Shown here: in pieces, positions 1 to 10,609 of the stretch
Numbering within the stretch: position 1 is the stretch's first letter
Layout: each line of letters opens with the position of its first letter
Source of the DNA: Shinisaurus crocodilurus
Lineage: Eukaryota; Chordata; Lepidosauria; Squamata; Shinisauridae
Length of the DNA: 64,000 nucleotides
Assembly: GCA_021292165.1 (NCBI GenBank)
Contig: CM037881.1
Coordinates: 1,178,001-1,242,000 of the forward strand
Direction of reading: 5' to 3'
Notes under the pieces: model-generated
The model's input: the letters and a program-made list of their open reading frames with translations, nothing else
What the model was told of the DNA's origin: nothing
Database searches by the model: none
Made by a program: the position numbers and the translations under genes

Positions 1-735
1 CATTTGTAGTGCTGAAAGGAATGTTGACTTATTTTAGCCATTTGTTCTGCTGTTTTTAACATAGTCAAATGGAGCCGCTCAATTAACTCCAGGGGAAACC
101 GAGCTCTCTGCAATCCAAATTCTGAATACATCTAAGTGCCGGATGCTTAACTTGTCAATAAGAGAATATTTTCCGTTCCCATCTGCAGCCATTCCCTAAA
201 AGCAGGTGCTTTCTCAAGCGCTGAGGCATGCTGTGGAAACAAACATGGGGCTGAACATGCCGACTGTGTGCCACACAAATGGCAATGCTGCTAATTACCT
301 TGGACAGCAGGTTGCCACCAGTGGAGAAGAAACAGGACCATGTGTGCTTCCGTTCCTTGCCTTACGACACAGCTGCCACAAGAAATCCATTTCCAAGACA
401 CATGTTCCAACCCCGGATGCAAGTTGCCCCTTCAATCTCGCACTCTCGTCACTGGAAAGATTCAGGCGATATATTTTCACAGAAGTCTCTACAAAGTACT
501 ACCGCCAGATCCATTCCATGTAATGGAAATCGCTACTTCCAACTGAACGTTGGGGGACAGAAGTATGTTAATATGCTGTATTAATTAATCCTGTTGTTAC
601 AGGAATGGATGCATATATTGTACCCCACTCTTCGTCAAACAAATTCTAAAAAGCTAACCCTTCCCTGCCTATCCCAGGTAGGCTGGGATACCAACCTAAG
701 CTCGTAGAAGGCATTCGGAGCTACAGAGATTGTGC
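1..735. other. Intergenic sequence, nothing recognised
   Basis: Mostly unique-looking DNA. Overlapping short reading frames between 200 and 590 have no protein family I recognise and no splice context. Confidence 0.4.
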
Positions 736-743
736 CTCTAGCG

Positions 744-878
744 CAGTGTTCTCCAACCTTGGGTCCCCAGATGTTTTTGGCCTACAACTCCCAGCATGCC
801 CCAGCCAGCTACGCTGGCTGGGGCATGCTGGGAGTTGTAGGCCAAAAACAACTGGGGACCCAAGGTTGGAGAACACTG
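744..878. mobile_element. Palindromic hAT-like MITE, copy 1
   Basis: A 135-bp near-perfect palindrome with ends CAGTGTTCTCCAACC and its reverse complement. It is flanked by an 8-bp target duplication, ctctagcg/ctctagtg (7 of 8). The centre is GCCAGCTACGCTGGC. Confidence 0.93.
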
Positions 879-886
879 CTCTAGTG

Positions 887-1989
887 CCAAAGATGGATTA
901 ATGAACACCCCCAAACAACTACAAACCTGCTCATTTAGGGAGAGCACAATCTGCTCTGAAATAAATTAAACACCACTCACCTGGGCAGACAAAAAGAGAA
1001 ATAGAGCTGAGTGCCATCTGTCTTGGGGAAGACCTTGGGTTGGTTCCACTTACTTTTTGCATTGATCTCATACCATTGTAAACTTTTGTGTAACAAACAA
1101 GCAAAAAGTGTCAGGAAAACATAGATCAGATAGCATAAATAATCTAACAGGTTTTACAGCATGTTGCGGTGGTAGGGAACTCCATCACCAGGAACCCACC
1201 ACGAATGTCCTTCAGTTGCTGGTTTTGACCAATGCATAGATGCATACACACATGCGCACACATTTTCCAGACACGTATTTGTGCTTGTGAGTAGTTTCTT
1301 AACACCCAGTCTAAAAAGCAAAGGCCATATTTTGGCTCTAGGCCAGAAACGTCTTCCTTGTGCAACTTGAGGCCCTGCATTGCAACAGAAAGAAACAGGG
1401 AAATTTGTTTGAAGAAAGGGGAAAGATTTTCATGTGCAAGTCATCCAAGTATAGCAAACAACTGAGAACAGTGGATGAACTTGCCCAGAAACTGAAAAAA
1501 ATTTGCCTTAAATTTTGGTAGCAATTGCTAGCTTTTGTTTTTAAGTTTGTTTGTTTGTTTGTAACTTCAGAGCAGGGATGCCTGTTCATAAGTGGACACA
1601 TTTAACTGAAAATCTGAATCTTAACGATTCTCTTGGAGCCACAAATGAACCAACCAGATGACAAACATTGCTGTTCTGTGGCTGCGTTCATATCAGAGCT
1701 ATAGAAACACAGATCTTTAGTCTCTCTGCTGAGATTTTTGAATAATGTGAAAATGGTAATTAAATTACATCACTTTAAAAAAAACTACAGAGATGTATTG
1801 CTATGGTAACATGCTTGCTCTCTGAAACAGAAACAGTCTTTCTAACATTGTACATGGTGTGCTCATTTCCCCTTTGAAATAATGCTGCTCCTCTGTCACT
1901 GCAATGAGGGGAAAGAAGGTGTAACTTTTGCTATAGCCCCATAGAGAAGGAAAGCTTGAGAAAGAGGTCCTCCATGGCTACCCAGTCGC
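887..1989. other. Intergenic sequence, nothing recognised
   Basis: AT-rich unique-looking DNA with a short (GTTT)n run near 1546-1562. No coding or repeat family was recognised. Confidence 0.4.
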
Positions 1990-1997
1990 ATCACTCG

Positions 1998-2161
1998 CAG
2001 GGCCGGTGCTACCATTAGGCCAACTAGGCAGCCGCCTAGGGCGCAGGGCTAAAGGGGGCGCCAGAAACGCCTTGGAAAAAAATACAACGCTCTCAAGTGG
2101 GAAGGGGGGCACTAAATATCTGATCTTGCCTAGGGCACCAAACTGCCTTGCACCGGTCCTG
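1998..2161 (-). mobile_element. CAGGGCCGG-type hAT-like element, copy 1 (short form)
   Basis: Ends CAGGGCCGGTGC and GCACCGGTCCTG are flanked by the perfect 8-bp duplication atcactcg. At 164 bp it has no coding capacity. It is in the opposite orientation to the copies at 9854, 20685 and 53130. Confidence 0.9.
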
Positions 2162-2564
2162 ATCACTCGGGCCACGTGAGGGTGGCTGAGTAAATGAGGG
2201 GGGCCTCGCCTTGCCCGGGCCTACTGAAAGCCGAGCAAGTTGCTCCGCCACCTTGTTCTGGTGCAGCAACGGGCAGATGCGAGGCCGCCAAAAGGAGCTT
2301 AGAGGGGGCCACCCCTGAGCCTGAGAATGGCTTGTCAGAGCATTGTGTATTTACTACCAAGATGGAAGATAAGGAAACGTAGCAGCAGCGCGGGGAGAAT
2401 CAAAGGGGTAGCTTCTGTAGCGGGGCATGTGCGTTCAGCAGCCACAGGGTGGGGGGGCCGTTAATTCTTCTTCCTTTTCCTTCATATCCAGGCCCCTTTC
2501 CTTTTCTGTGGAGTAGGTGAGCTCAGTATACTGAAGTCAGTGGCTCCTAGAAGCCTTCTAGGAA

Positions 2565-3239
2565 CAGGGCCGGATTAAGAGCATTATGGGCCTGGTGCTG
2601 AGGATTTTGGTGGGCCTTTTTATGGAAATAAATAAAATGAAGACGCAATTTTATATTAAAACAAATTAAATATTTTAATTACCATTAAAGTGCCAAAACT
2701 CAAAAACTCCTGCAGCTCATCAGTAAGGGTCTTCCCAATTTCCCCCAAATTTATTTATTAAAAAAGAAAAAGCCACAACAAAAAGCCAGGAAGCTTTGCT
2801 TGACCAAGAATAATTGTGTTGTTCTTGTTGCTTTGTTTCGTTTTCGTTTTCGTTTTTTTGTTAAACTAGCATTTGAACAATTGAGCTGCGAATCAGAAAG
2901 ATCTTTGCTCGAGGCTGGAGAGAGAGGTCCCTTCTAAATCTGAATATTACAGACCCTAGCAAGCCCCCATGTGCTTCAAAGAAATGTAGTAACAGTGATT
3001 GAAATGCAAAAACCTACCATGCTAATTTGAGAACAACAGTTCTTGCTAGGTCTTGCCTCAAGCCTGTAATGCAGATGTGCTTAGAACACCTTTCTAATCT
3101 TGAAAAAATCATTAATTATGCTGAATGATAACGATCAGAGCTAACTCAAATCGTGCCGCGTGTCCCTATATTGTGGGCCTATTGTCTGCTTTGGGCCTGG
3201 AGCCGCCGCTCCAATCGCCCCTATGTTAATCCGGCCCTG
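2565..3239. mobile_element. Non-autonomous hAT-like element with CAGGGCCGGATTAA ends
   Basis: 675 bp with ends CAGGGCCGGATTAA and TTAATCCGGCCCTG. The perfect 8-bp target duplication is tctaggaa. The interior is AT-rich with no transposase reading frame. The outer 9 bp match the copy-1 type at 1998, but the rest differs, so it is a separate family. Confidence 0.9.
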
Positions 3240-3409
3240 TCTAGGAAGTACCAGGAGTTGAAAGCCAAAAGTAAGTAGGCTGGAAAGCCATTTTAAATTG
3301 ATCTGGAGCCAAGCAGTCTCACCCAGAGCTGGTTGCAGGTTCTGGAAGGCCTTGGGCAAGACACCCTCAGTGGGCCCCTCTCCCACAGTGGTTCTGCCTT
3401 CTCACCAGC

Positions 3410-4510
3410 ATGGTCGCCTGCTGCTGCTGCTGTGGCTCCTCTGCCTCGCCTTTGCTGCCATCTGCTTGCTTGCTAGGCAGAGAGCTGATGAGCGTGCAGG
3501 AAATGGCATCGACCAATGGCATCTGGATTTATAGCCAGGGCATCCATGAATTCACCTGGCAGGTTGCCTACTTTGTTGAGATGACTGTCTCGGATGCCGC
3601 GGCTGCTGGCCCGAGCAGGAACCCTTGCTCTGAAAGGACCAGTGACTTGCTGGTGCAGCTGTATGGGATACTTCCGTAGTGCTGTCCGTGATTGTCCAGA
3701 GTCCAGACCCTATGGAAGGGCATCCACTACAAGAACTACATGATGTGCCTCGTGGATGGTTCTGGGCAGCTGCAGTACCGGCCCAAGGACCCCAACTTGT
3801 TCCTCCGAGTGGTTGAGGGGAAGACATTGGACCTGCCTTTCTGGCTCCAGATCATCTTCATGTTTCTCCTCCTGGGGGCTCTTGGCACGTTTAGTGGCCT
3901 CAACCTGGGACCTGATGTCTCTGGATCCGATGGAACTTTGTATTGTGCAGAATTGTGGCACAGCCAAGGAGAAGAAATATGCCACCACGATCGAGCCCAT
4001 CTGCAGGAAGGACAATGACCTGCTGTTCTCTTTGCTGCTAGGCAATGCCTTCGCCAACACCTCCCTCACACCATATACCGATTGACATGATTTTCGGGGC
4101 AAACCTTGAGGCTATCGTGGTCTCTACTCTTGCCATCATCCTCTTTGTGGAGATAATCCCACAGGCCCTCTTTTCCCGTCACAGTTTGGCAGTAGGTTGA
4201 GCCAACATCATCCTCATCACCAGATTTGTCTTATTGCTCACGTTCCCACTCTCTTACCCCATCAGCAAAATCCTGGACTATGCACTCGGTAAAGAAGTGG
4301 GTACCATGTGCAACCGAGAGGAACTGATGGAGATGTTGAAGCTGACGGAACCCTGCATTGACCTCCTGAAGGAAGAGCTGGGTATCATCCAGGGGCCCCT
4401 GGAGCTCAGGACGAAGGCGGTGGAGTGTGTCATGAGTCATGACCCCGTTACACGACTGCTTCTGGCTCAACAGTGACACCATCCTAGACTTCAACACCAG
4501 GATGGAGAGA
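3410..4510 (+). pseudogene. CNNM4-like (ancient conserved domain/cyclin M) pseudogene
   Basis: CNNM proteins are plasma-membrane magnesium transporters or sensors with a DUF21 membrane domain followed by CBS domains. The fragments, read over several frames, are [13 protein letters not shown] and FSGLNLG (about 3831-3911), then [20 protein letters not shown] after a frameshift near 3,912. Next come IIPQALFSRHSLAVG with an in-frame TGA at about 4198, and [20 protein letters not shown] to [13 protein letters not shown] (to about 4434). The last part is nearest to CNNM4 in residue pattern. At least one frameshift and several stops make it non-functional. The upstream part (3410-3690) is only weakly recognisable. 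A CR1 LINE cuts the right end at 4511. CNNM genes have a very long first exon, so lack of introns does not by itself prove a retrocopy. Confidence 0.82.
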
Positions 4511-4858
4511 TCATAGAATCATAGAATCATAGAAAAGTAGAGTTGGAAGGGGCCTACAAGGCCATCGAGTCCAACCCCCTGCTCAATGCAGGAATCCAGG
4601 TCAAAGCATCCCCGACAGATGGCCGTCCAGCTGCACCTTGAATGCCTCCAGAGTGGGAGAGCCCACCACCTCCCTAGGGAGTTGATTCCATTGTCTTATT
4701 GCTCTGACAGTCAGGAAATTTTTCCTGATGTTCAGGTGGAATCTGGGTTCCTGTAACTTGAGCCCATTATTCAGTGTCCTGCAAACTGGGATGATCGAGA
4801 AGAGATCCTGGCCCTCCTCAGTGTGACAACCCTTCAAGTACTGGAAGAGTGCTGGAAG
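4511..4858 (-). mobile_element. CR1 LINE 3' end, copy A
   Basis: On the minus strand this reads the end of the CR1 second reading frame, with QWNQLPREVVGSPTLEAFK, then the 3' UTR hairpin region and the ATTCTATG-type tail (here tcatagaatcatagaa). It is 5' truncated and abuts the CNNM pseudogene. Confidence 0.93.
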
Positions 4859-4860
4859 GT

Positions 4861-5219
4861 CACTGTTGTGAGAGGGAGGAAAGGGGGTAGGATGGTGAGC
4901 AGGGAGAAGAGGGAAGAAGACAGACGTTCTAAAGCCATCACGATCTTCTTTTTTCTGGGTAACAGGTGACCTCTTTACAGCAAGCAGATTGCCAAGAATG
5001 GCTACTTGTCAAAACCTTTAATCTGGACCAATATATACTTTCCAGCCTAAAGTGTAGAAAACTTCCATGGCACTCCAGCAGATCCTTTTTGCTTTGTGAT
5101 TCAAGAGAAGAAAAAAGTGAACCCATTCCTTTCCCCCATGAGATTATACAAAGATCTGAGCTCCTGAGCTGGATTCAGACTTAAGTCATGCCTAGATCAT
5201 GGAGGAGTGGCTATATCTG
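4861..5219. other. Intergenic sequence, nothing recognised
   Basis: No repeat family or coding signal identified, apart from a purine-rich start (about 4865-4925). Confidence 0.35.
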
Positions 5220-5417
5220 CATCCCCATCTAGGTTTTAGCTGTTTAAACTGTGTTAAATGTTGTATATTGAAATCTGATGTTGCCTTTCATGGTATCTGT
5301 GCTTTGTATTTTGTGAATTGCTGTGAACCGCCCAGGGAGGTTTAAACTGGGCAGTATAAAAATGAAATTTGGCTATTGGCTGGTATAAAAATGAAATAAA
5401 TAACGAATAAATAAATG
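5220..5417 (+). mobile_element. L2-like LINE 3' tail
   Basis: The end reads like a vertebrate L2-type LINE 3' UTR: gtgaaccgcccaggg, then gtataaaaatgaaataaat in imperfect repeats. No coding part remains. Confidence 0.6.
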
Positions 5418-6515
5418 ATCTACTGCTCCTCCTTCACACCAACACTGTTGTCTGGGTCAGAGTGAAAGGTGGGTGAGATGCCGTATGCAACAGTGACAGG
5501 GAGCGGCTGGTCCTGCAGCTCTTTGTCAGTGGGCCCTCGGTTGGAGTTTGGGCCCTCAGCAGGTGCCCAGCTATGCCGACAATTGACGCCGACCCTGCTC
5601 TCACCTTAGTTTCCCAACCGTAAAAGTTACATTGACCTGCAAAGCACCCTCTTTGCTTCAATTACCTATCTGTGAAAAGAGGATGATTCCCCTGCAAAGA
5701 GCCCCCCAGGCTTAGTCAGTATGTAAAGCTCCCTTGCCTTAGTTCTGTGGGTATTTAAGGAAAAAACAGAGTGCCTCTCGTGTGTGAGATGGAAGATTTA
5801 AAATCCTATTCCTGTGTGCAGACGCCCATAAATCCACACACAGAAGTTCAGATCCTTCTCCCCCTCTCCTTGCGCAGCATTCCAGCGTTTCGGTTCTCAG
5901 CCAGCTCCCTGTAATCTGACACCCGCTCAGCTTCCTCCTTTTGCAGATTAATCCAAGTAGCAAGGAAATAACTCTGTAAACTCCACAGGTCTATTCTACC
6001 TGTTTATTTACTTTAGCAAGTATATTCTACAGAGCATACATTTCCTAGTTACAGTCCATGTGCAGAGTAAAATGCATAGCAAGCATTTAATCCAGTGGAG
6101 CAAGGTGTTTACTCCACCTCAGCGAAGACATTACATGATTGCATTAGTCCAGCAAGCACTAGTCAGAAGACATGAGTGAAGAGAGTGAACAGTCCTGTTC
6201 CTCTCTCAACAACAAAGAGAATAGCAACAGACAGCAAAACAAGACAGTACGTCACCAGAAAGCATAAACCATGTGACAGGCTCATACTGTTTCCCATACC
6301 CTCTAGTAACCCCTGCGAAAGCATGAGATTCATAGAAAGACACAACAAACTTGTTTACCGCCAGTCTGTACCTTGCATGTGTAAACAATGTGCTCCAGCT
6401 TGTGAATGTGATACGTATCACAACAAGTTCCCCTCAGGTTAAAAGGGGAATCCTTTTACGTCCTTATGAAGCTCCACTGCTCCTGGGATCTCAGTATCTC
6501 TGACCATATTATGTG
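5418..6515. other. Intergenic sequence, nothing recognised
   Basis: No family recognised. Short open frames occur on both strands but show no conserved motif. Confidence 0.35.
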
Positions 6516-7520
6516 CTTGACTCTTCCTCCTGCTGCCACACCCTGTTGGTTCCCTCAGAAGTGCTCCCTCTGATGATTACAGAGATTGGGCAGGGACATA
6601 AGGGCTGAGGTGCTCTCCCTAAGATAACCTGGTCCCACGCTGTCAGGGCTTTATAGGTTAACAACAGCACCTTAAACCTGCCCTGGTAGCTTATTGGCAG
6701 GCAGTGCCGTTCTTTCGGCAAGGATGTAGCTTGCTGTCAGAAGGAGGGCACAGTTACAATGCAGCCTGACTGCTGCATTGTGCACCAGCCGGAGCTTCTG
6801 GACCGGGCCTAAGGGTAGCCCCACAGAGGGCACATTACAGTAACCCAGTCTTGAAGTGACCGATGCCTGCACCACTGTGGCTAAGCTATCACAGCCAAGG
6901 AACAGCCTAGCTGGCATACCAGCTGAAGCTGGTCAAAGGCACTTGAGGCCACCTGAGCCTCAAGTGTCAAAGACGAATCCAGGAGTACCCCCAAACTATG
7001 CAGCTGTTCCCTCAGGGCAGTGTTTCTCAACCTTGGGTCCCCAGATGTTTTTGGCCTACAACTCCCAGCATGCCCCAGCCAGCTATGCTGGCTGGGGCAT
7101 GCTGGGAGTTGTAGGCCAAAAACATCTGGGGACCCAAGGTTGAGAAACACTGCCTCAGGGGGAGTGCAGCCCCATCCAAAACGGGCAACTGACCTATTCC
7201 CCGGACCTGTGACCCACCAACCCACCTACAGTGCTTCCATCTTACCAGGATTCAAACTCACCCCACCTCTGCATCCAAGAGCCAGTCCAGAGCCTGCAAG
7301 GCCACACCTGATTCAGATGTAACGGAGAAATAGAGCTGGGCGCCATCTCCAAATCCCCAGATGACTGCTCCCAGTGGCTTCATATAGATGTTGAATAGCA
7401 CTGGGGATAAAATAGTACCCTGCAGCACCCCATAGCACAAGTGCCAGGGGGCCAAGGTGCACTCTCCCAACACCGGAGACCTATCCTGTAGGTAGGAATG
7501 GAAGCACTGAAGTACAGTGA
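6516..7520 (-). mobile_element. L2-like LINE reverse-transcriptase remnant, interrupted by a MITE
   Basis: The minus strand carries scattered RT pieces: GTILSPVLFNIYMKPLG (about 7420-7375), LGVLLDSSLTLEAQVASSAF (about 6990-6935) and VTSRLGYCN (about 6860). Stops and frameshifts break them. A palindromic MITE sits inside at 7018-7152, so it inserted later. Confidence 0.75.
7018..7152. mobile_element. Palindromic hAT-like MITE, copy 2
   Basis: 135 bp, ends CAGTGTTTCTCAACC and GGTTGAGAAACACTG, perfect 8-bp duplication cctcaggg. It is nested in an older LINE remnant. Confidence 0.95.
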
Positions 7521-7524
7521 ACAG

Positions 7525-7990
7525 AACATAAGAAGAACCATGCTGGATCAGACCAAGGGTGCATCCAGTCCAGCACTCTGTTCACACAGTGGACAACCTT
7601 CTACTCCATGAATTTTTCAATCCCCTTTTAAAGCCTTCCAAACTGGTGGCCATCACTACATCTTGTGGAAGTGAATTCCATAGTTGAACTATGCACTGTG
7701 TGAAGAAGTACTTCCTTTTATTTGTCCTGAATCTCCCACCAATCAGCTTCATGGGATGACTCTGGGTTCTAGTATTACAAGAGAGGGAGAAAAAAGTCTC
7801 CCTGCCCACTTTCTTCACACCATGCATCATTTTGTACACCTCTCTCATGTCTCCCCTTACTTTCCTTTTTTCTAAGCTAAAGAATCCCGGCTGCTGTAAC
7901 CTTTCCTCATAGGGGAGTTGCTCCAGCCCCTGGATCATTTGAGTTGCCCTTTTCTGCAGTGGTGCCCCCAACTTCCATCCCACAAAGCCA
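7525..7990 (-). mobile_element. CR1-clade LINE, end of ORF2
   Basis: A minus-strand frame of 133 codons reads RATQMIQGLEQLPYEERLQQ, FSLEKRKVRGDMREVYKMM and a tail with VQLWNSLPQDVV. This is the characteristic CR1 ORF2 C-terminus. It is more diverged from the CR1 copies at 4511 and 11990 than they are from each other. Confidence 0.85.
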
Positions 7991-8965
7991 ATCTAAGAGG
8001 ATACCGTGGTCGATGGTATCAAAAAAGTCACAGAGAGGTTGAGTAAGAGGAGCAACGTTGCACTCCCTCTATCCCTTTCTCAATAAAGCTCATCCAACAA
8101 TTGAAGCATACTTTCCCAGTTCTGATGTAAGACGAAATGGATTTTCCGGATATTTTGCGTTGTGGTCCATGAGAGAAGGGAGGAGGAAGCATGCAGGCAC
8201 AATGCTGGTGGTTCTCAGTCTAATAAGCCACAGTTCATTAGACCAAGATCATTATGTCTTCACTGGTCTAAAGAGTTAAGAAAGCAGCAAATGTTAACGA
8301 CACTGGATATTGGCAGAGCGCCTCTTCTTTCACCTCCATTTGACAGCGAGAATAAAAGCAAACGGAGAGTGAAAAAGCCATTCCACATTATATATGTCTT
8401 GTGGGCAGCTTCATTAAAGCCTTTCAAAGTACAAGTGCTACACCTGAAAATCTCTAAAGGATGAAAGAGATTCTTTGAGCTCTACACTTAAACTGAGAAA
8501 GTTAGAAGGCAAACATCTCCATTCTCCTGTTTGAACCCTCTTGCTCTACTACTGCTAGAATTAATCAGTTCCTTAGCTGTGTTTACTGCTTCAGACTGCC
8601 TTGCAGATCTTAAATTGAGCTCAGAAAGGAACAGTGGTTGAGCGCTACAAGAACTTCTGACAATAAGAAGTGACTTGCCTTCTGCAAGAGCATCACCTAC
8701 TGTCAGGCTGAGAGGCAACATTTGCTTATTCTTTTTTTTTTATTTTGGGATTATGAATAGTTTTGGTCCTGTACAAGGTTAGTGCACATACAGGTGATTA
8801 ACTGAATCTGCACACTACTTCCTCACCTTATGCCACAAACACAAGCCTGCTGCAGCCTTTAGAAATATGCTTTATCAAAAGTCATCATCAATGATTCATC
8901 AAAGCCAGAGGCTTAGCTTGATTTCTTCTTAGGGTAATCTCTCTTCTTTTGTCATCTGCAATGCT
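7991..8965. other. Intergenic sequence, nothing recognised
   Basis: Unique-looking DNA with a T-run near 8732-8740. No repeat or gene was recognised. Confidence 0.35.
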
Positions 8966-8970
8966 ACTCA

Positions 8971-9605
8971 ACTCATCATCATCAGGCGATCACTCGTGAC
9001 CGAGTAAGATTGTCTTCCAGGATAAAAGGAGGAAATTCTAAAGAAGATTGTGTAGACTCTAGCGATGGGTCCGTAAGTGACTGTGGAGGCCAATTCTAGA
9101 TCCACACAGCTTCCCACAGTGAGGACACAGGTTACCAGATAGAAGATGGTCCTGTAAAGGATTCATTTGACGTGCTTTTCACTTAGCACGTTTCTCCCTT
9201 TCACCTTGCACTCGGGCTTCTTCAAAGTCCATGGAACCTTTGTGAAAGGCCAACCTCCATTTAGATCGTTCATGGGCCAGAGCTTCCCAGTTTTCGATGT
9301 TTATATTGCATTTTTTTAGATTAGCCTTAAGAACATCTTTAAACCTCTTATATTGACCACCGATATTCCGCTTTCCATCCTTGAGTTGTGAGTAAAGTAA
9401 CTGCTTTGGGAGACGGCAGTCAGGCATTCGAACAACATGACCGGTCCACTGAAGTTGGCGTTGAAGGATCATTTTTCCAACGCTAGTAGTCTTTGCTTCT
9501 TCCAGTACACTGACATTTGTTCGCCTATCTTCCCAAGTAATTTGCAGGATTTTCCGGAGGCAACGTTGATGAAACCTTTCAAGGAGGTGGAAGTGACGTT
9601 TATAG
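8971..9605 (-). mobile_element. LINE with zinc-finger-like C-terminus, copy 1
   Basis: The minus strand encodes [40 protein letters not shown] and [20 protein letters not shown], a frequent non-LTR retrotransposon C-terminal domain. The 3' end carries gcgatcactcgtgacc and a short (CAT)n tail at 8971-8982. I do not assign the clade. Copies are also at 49595 and 51975. Confidence 0.85.
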
Positions 9606-9853
9606 ATAGATAGATACTCAACTAAGCACATGCAGAAATGTTGATGTTTCATCTCCAAATAACTGAAAGTTATTATGGTTTCCAAAGAGAGAAACATGGG
9701 TGGGTGGGTGGCATACTTGTGTCTGTGTGTGCCATATTTGCATGTGTGGCTCATGACTGTGTGTGTAGCATGCTCGTGTGTGTGTTTGCATCTGGTGTAC
9801 TCCTAAGTGTTGCTGTGCATGTTTGCATGTGGCTCCCCGCTGCATATTGCTCC

Positions 9854-10245
9854 CAGGGCCGGTGCAAGGCAGTTTGGTGCCGTAGGCAAGATCAGATATT
9901 TAGCGCCCCCCCCCTTCCCACTTGAGCCCTCCCTCCCTCCAGCCCCTATGCCCATTATGAAATAAAGGTCAATTGGCAAAACCTAAAAAAATTATTATCA
10001 TAAACATTGACAAACATACATAAAATACATGTTGATGTACCAATTTGCTATATAGAAAAATTCCTGGTGAAGTGTGACAGAAACTACATTTAATGTTTAC
10101 AACTTCATTTTCCAGATTGGTAAAACAAACTTGAAATACGCATTTTAGTGCTGTATTTTTTTTTCCCCCAAGGCGTTTCTGGCGCCCCATTTAGCCCTGC
10201 GCCCTAGGCAGCTGCCAAGTTGGCCTAATGGTAGCACCGGCCCTG
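9854..10245 (+). mobile_element. CAGGGCCGG-type hAT-like element, copy 2 (AT-rich interior)
   Basis: 392 bp. The ends match the family; the flanks attgctcc/attgctgt agree at 6 of 8 positions. The interior (about 9950-10160) is AT-rich and unlike the GC-rich interior of the copy at 53130. Confidence 0.85.
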
Positions 10246-10253
10246 ATTGCTGT

Positions 10254-10601
10254 GCATGTCTTTGCATCTGGAAGGCGCCTATTTGTTGCTACGAGTGTCT
10301 TCTGGGTGAGGCAGAGGCCTAGTGCAAACACGGGCTGGAGAGCATCACTTACAAATAGGCCCAGCAGCATGCAAGGCCACACCACACACCGGCACACACA
10401 GGAGAAGGTCATACACAAACACAGGAGTGTGCCACTTGCAGACACACGCAGCAGCAGCACACTGTGGAATATGTGCGGTAATGATTAAGAATAGAGCCAG
10501 CCTAACCATGTGTGGAATCCCTTTCCTTCATCATCAACAACTGCAGTCTGTTGGGGAAAGATTCCCAGGTAGATGGCCAAGCAGGGTCCCCATTCTCATG
10601 G
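10254..10601. other. Intergenic sequence, nothing recognised
   Basis: CA/CACA-rich unique DNA. Open frames on both strands are compositional. Confidence 0.35.
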
Positions 10602-10609
10602 GTTGAGTG

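Noticed and set aside
3141..3534. Leu-rich frames near 3298-3534 that look like a signal peptide
   Set aside because: They are at best the degraded front of the CNNM pseudogene; the (CTG)n run creates the Leu string.
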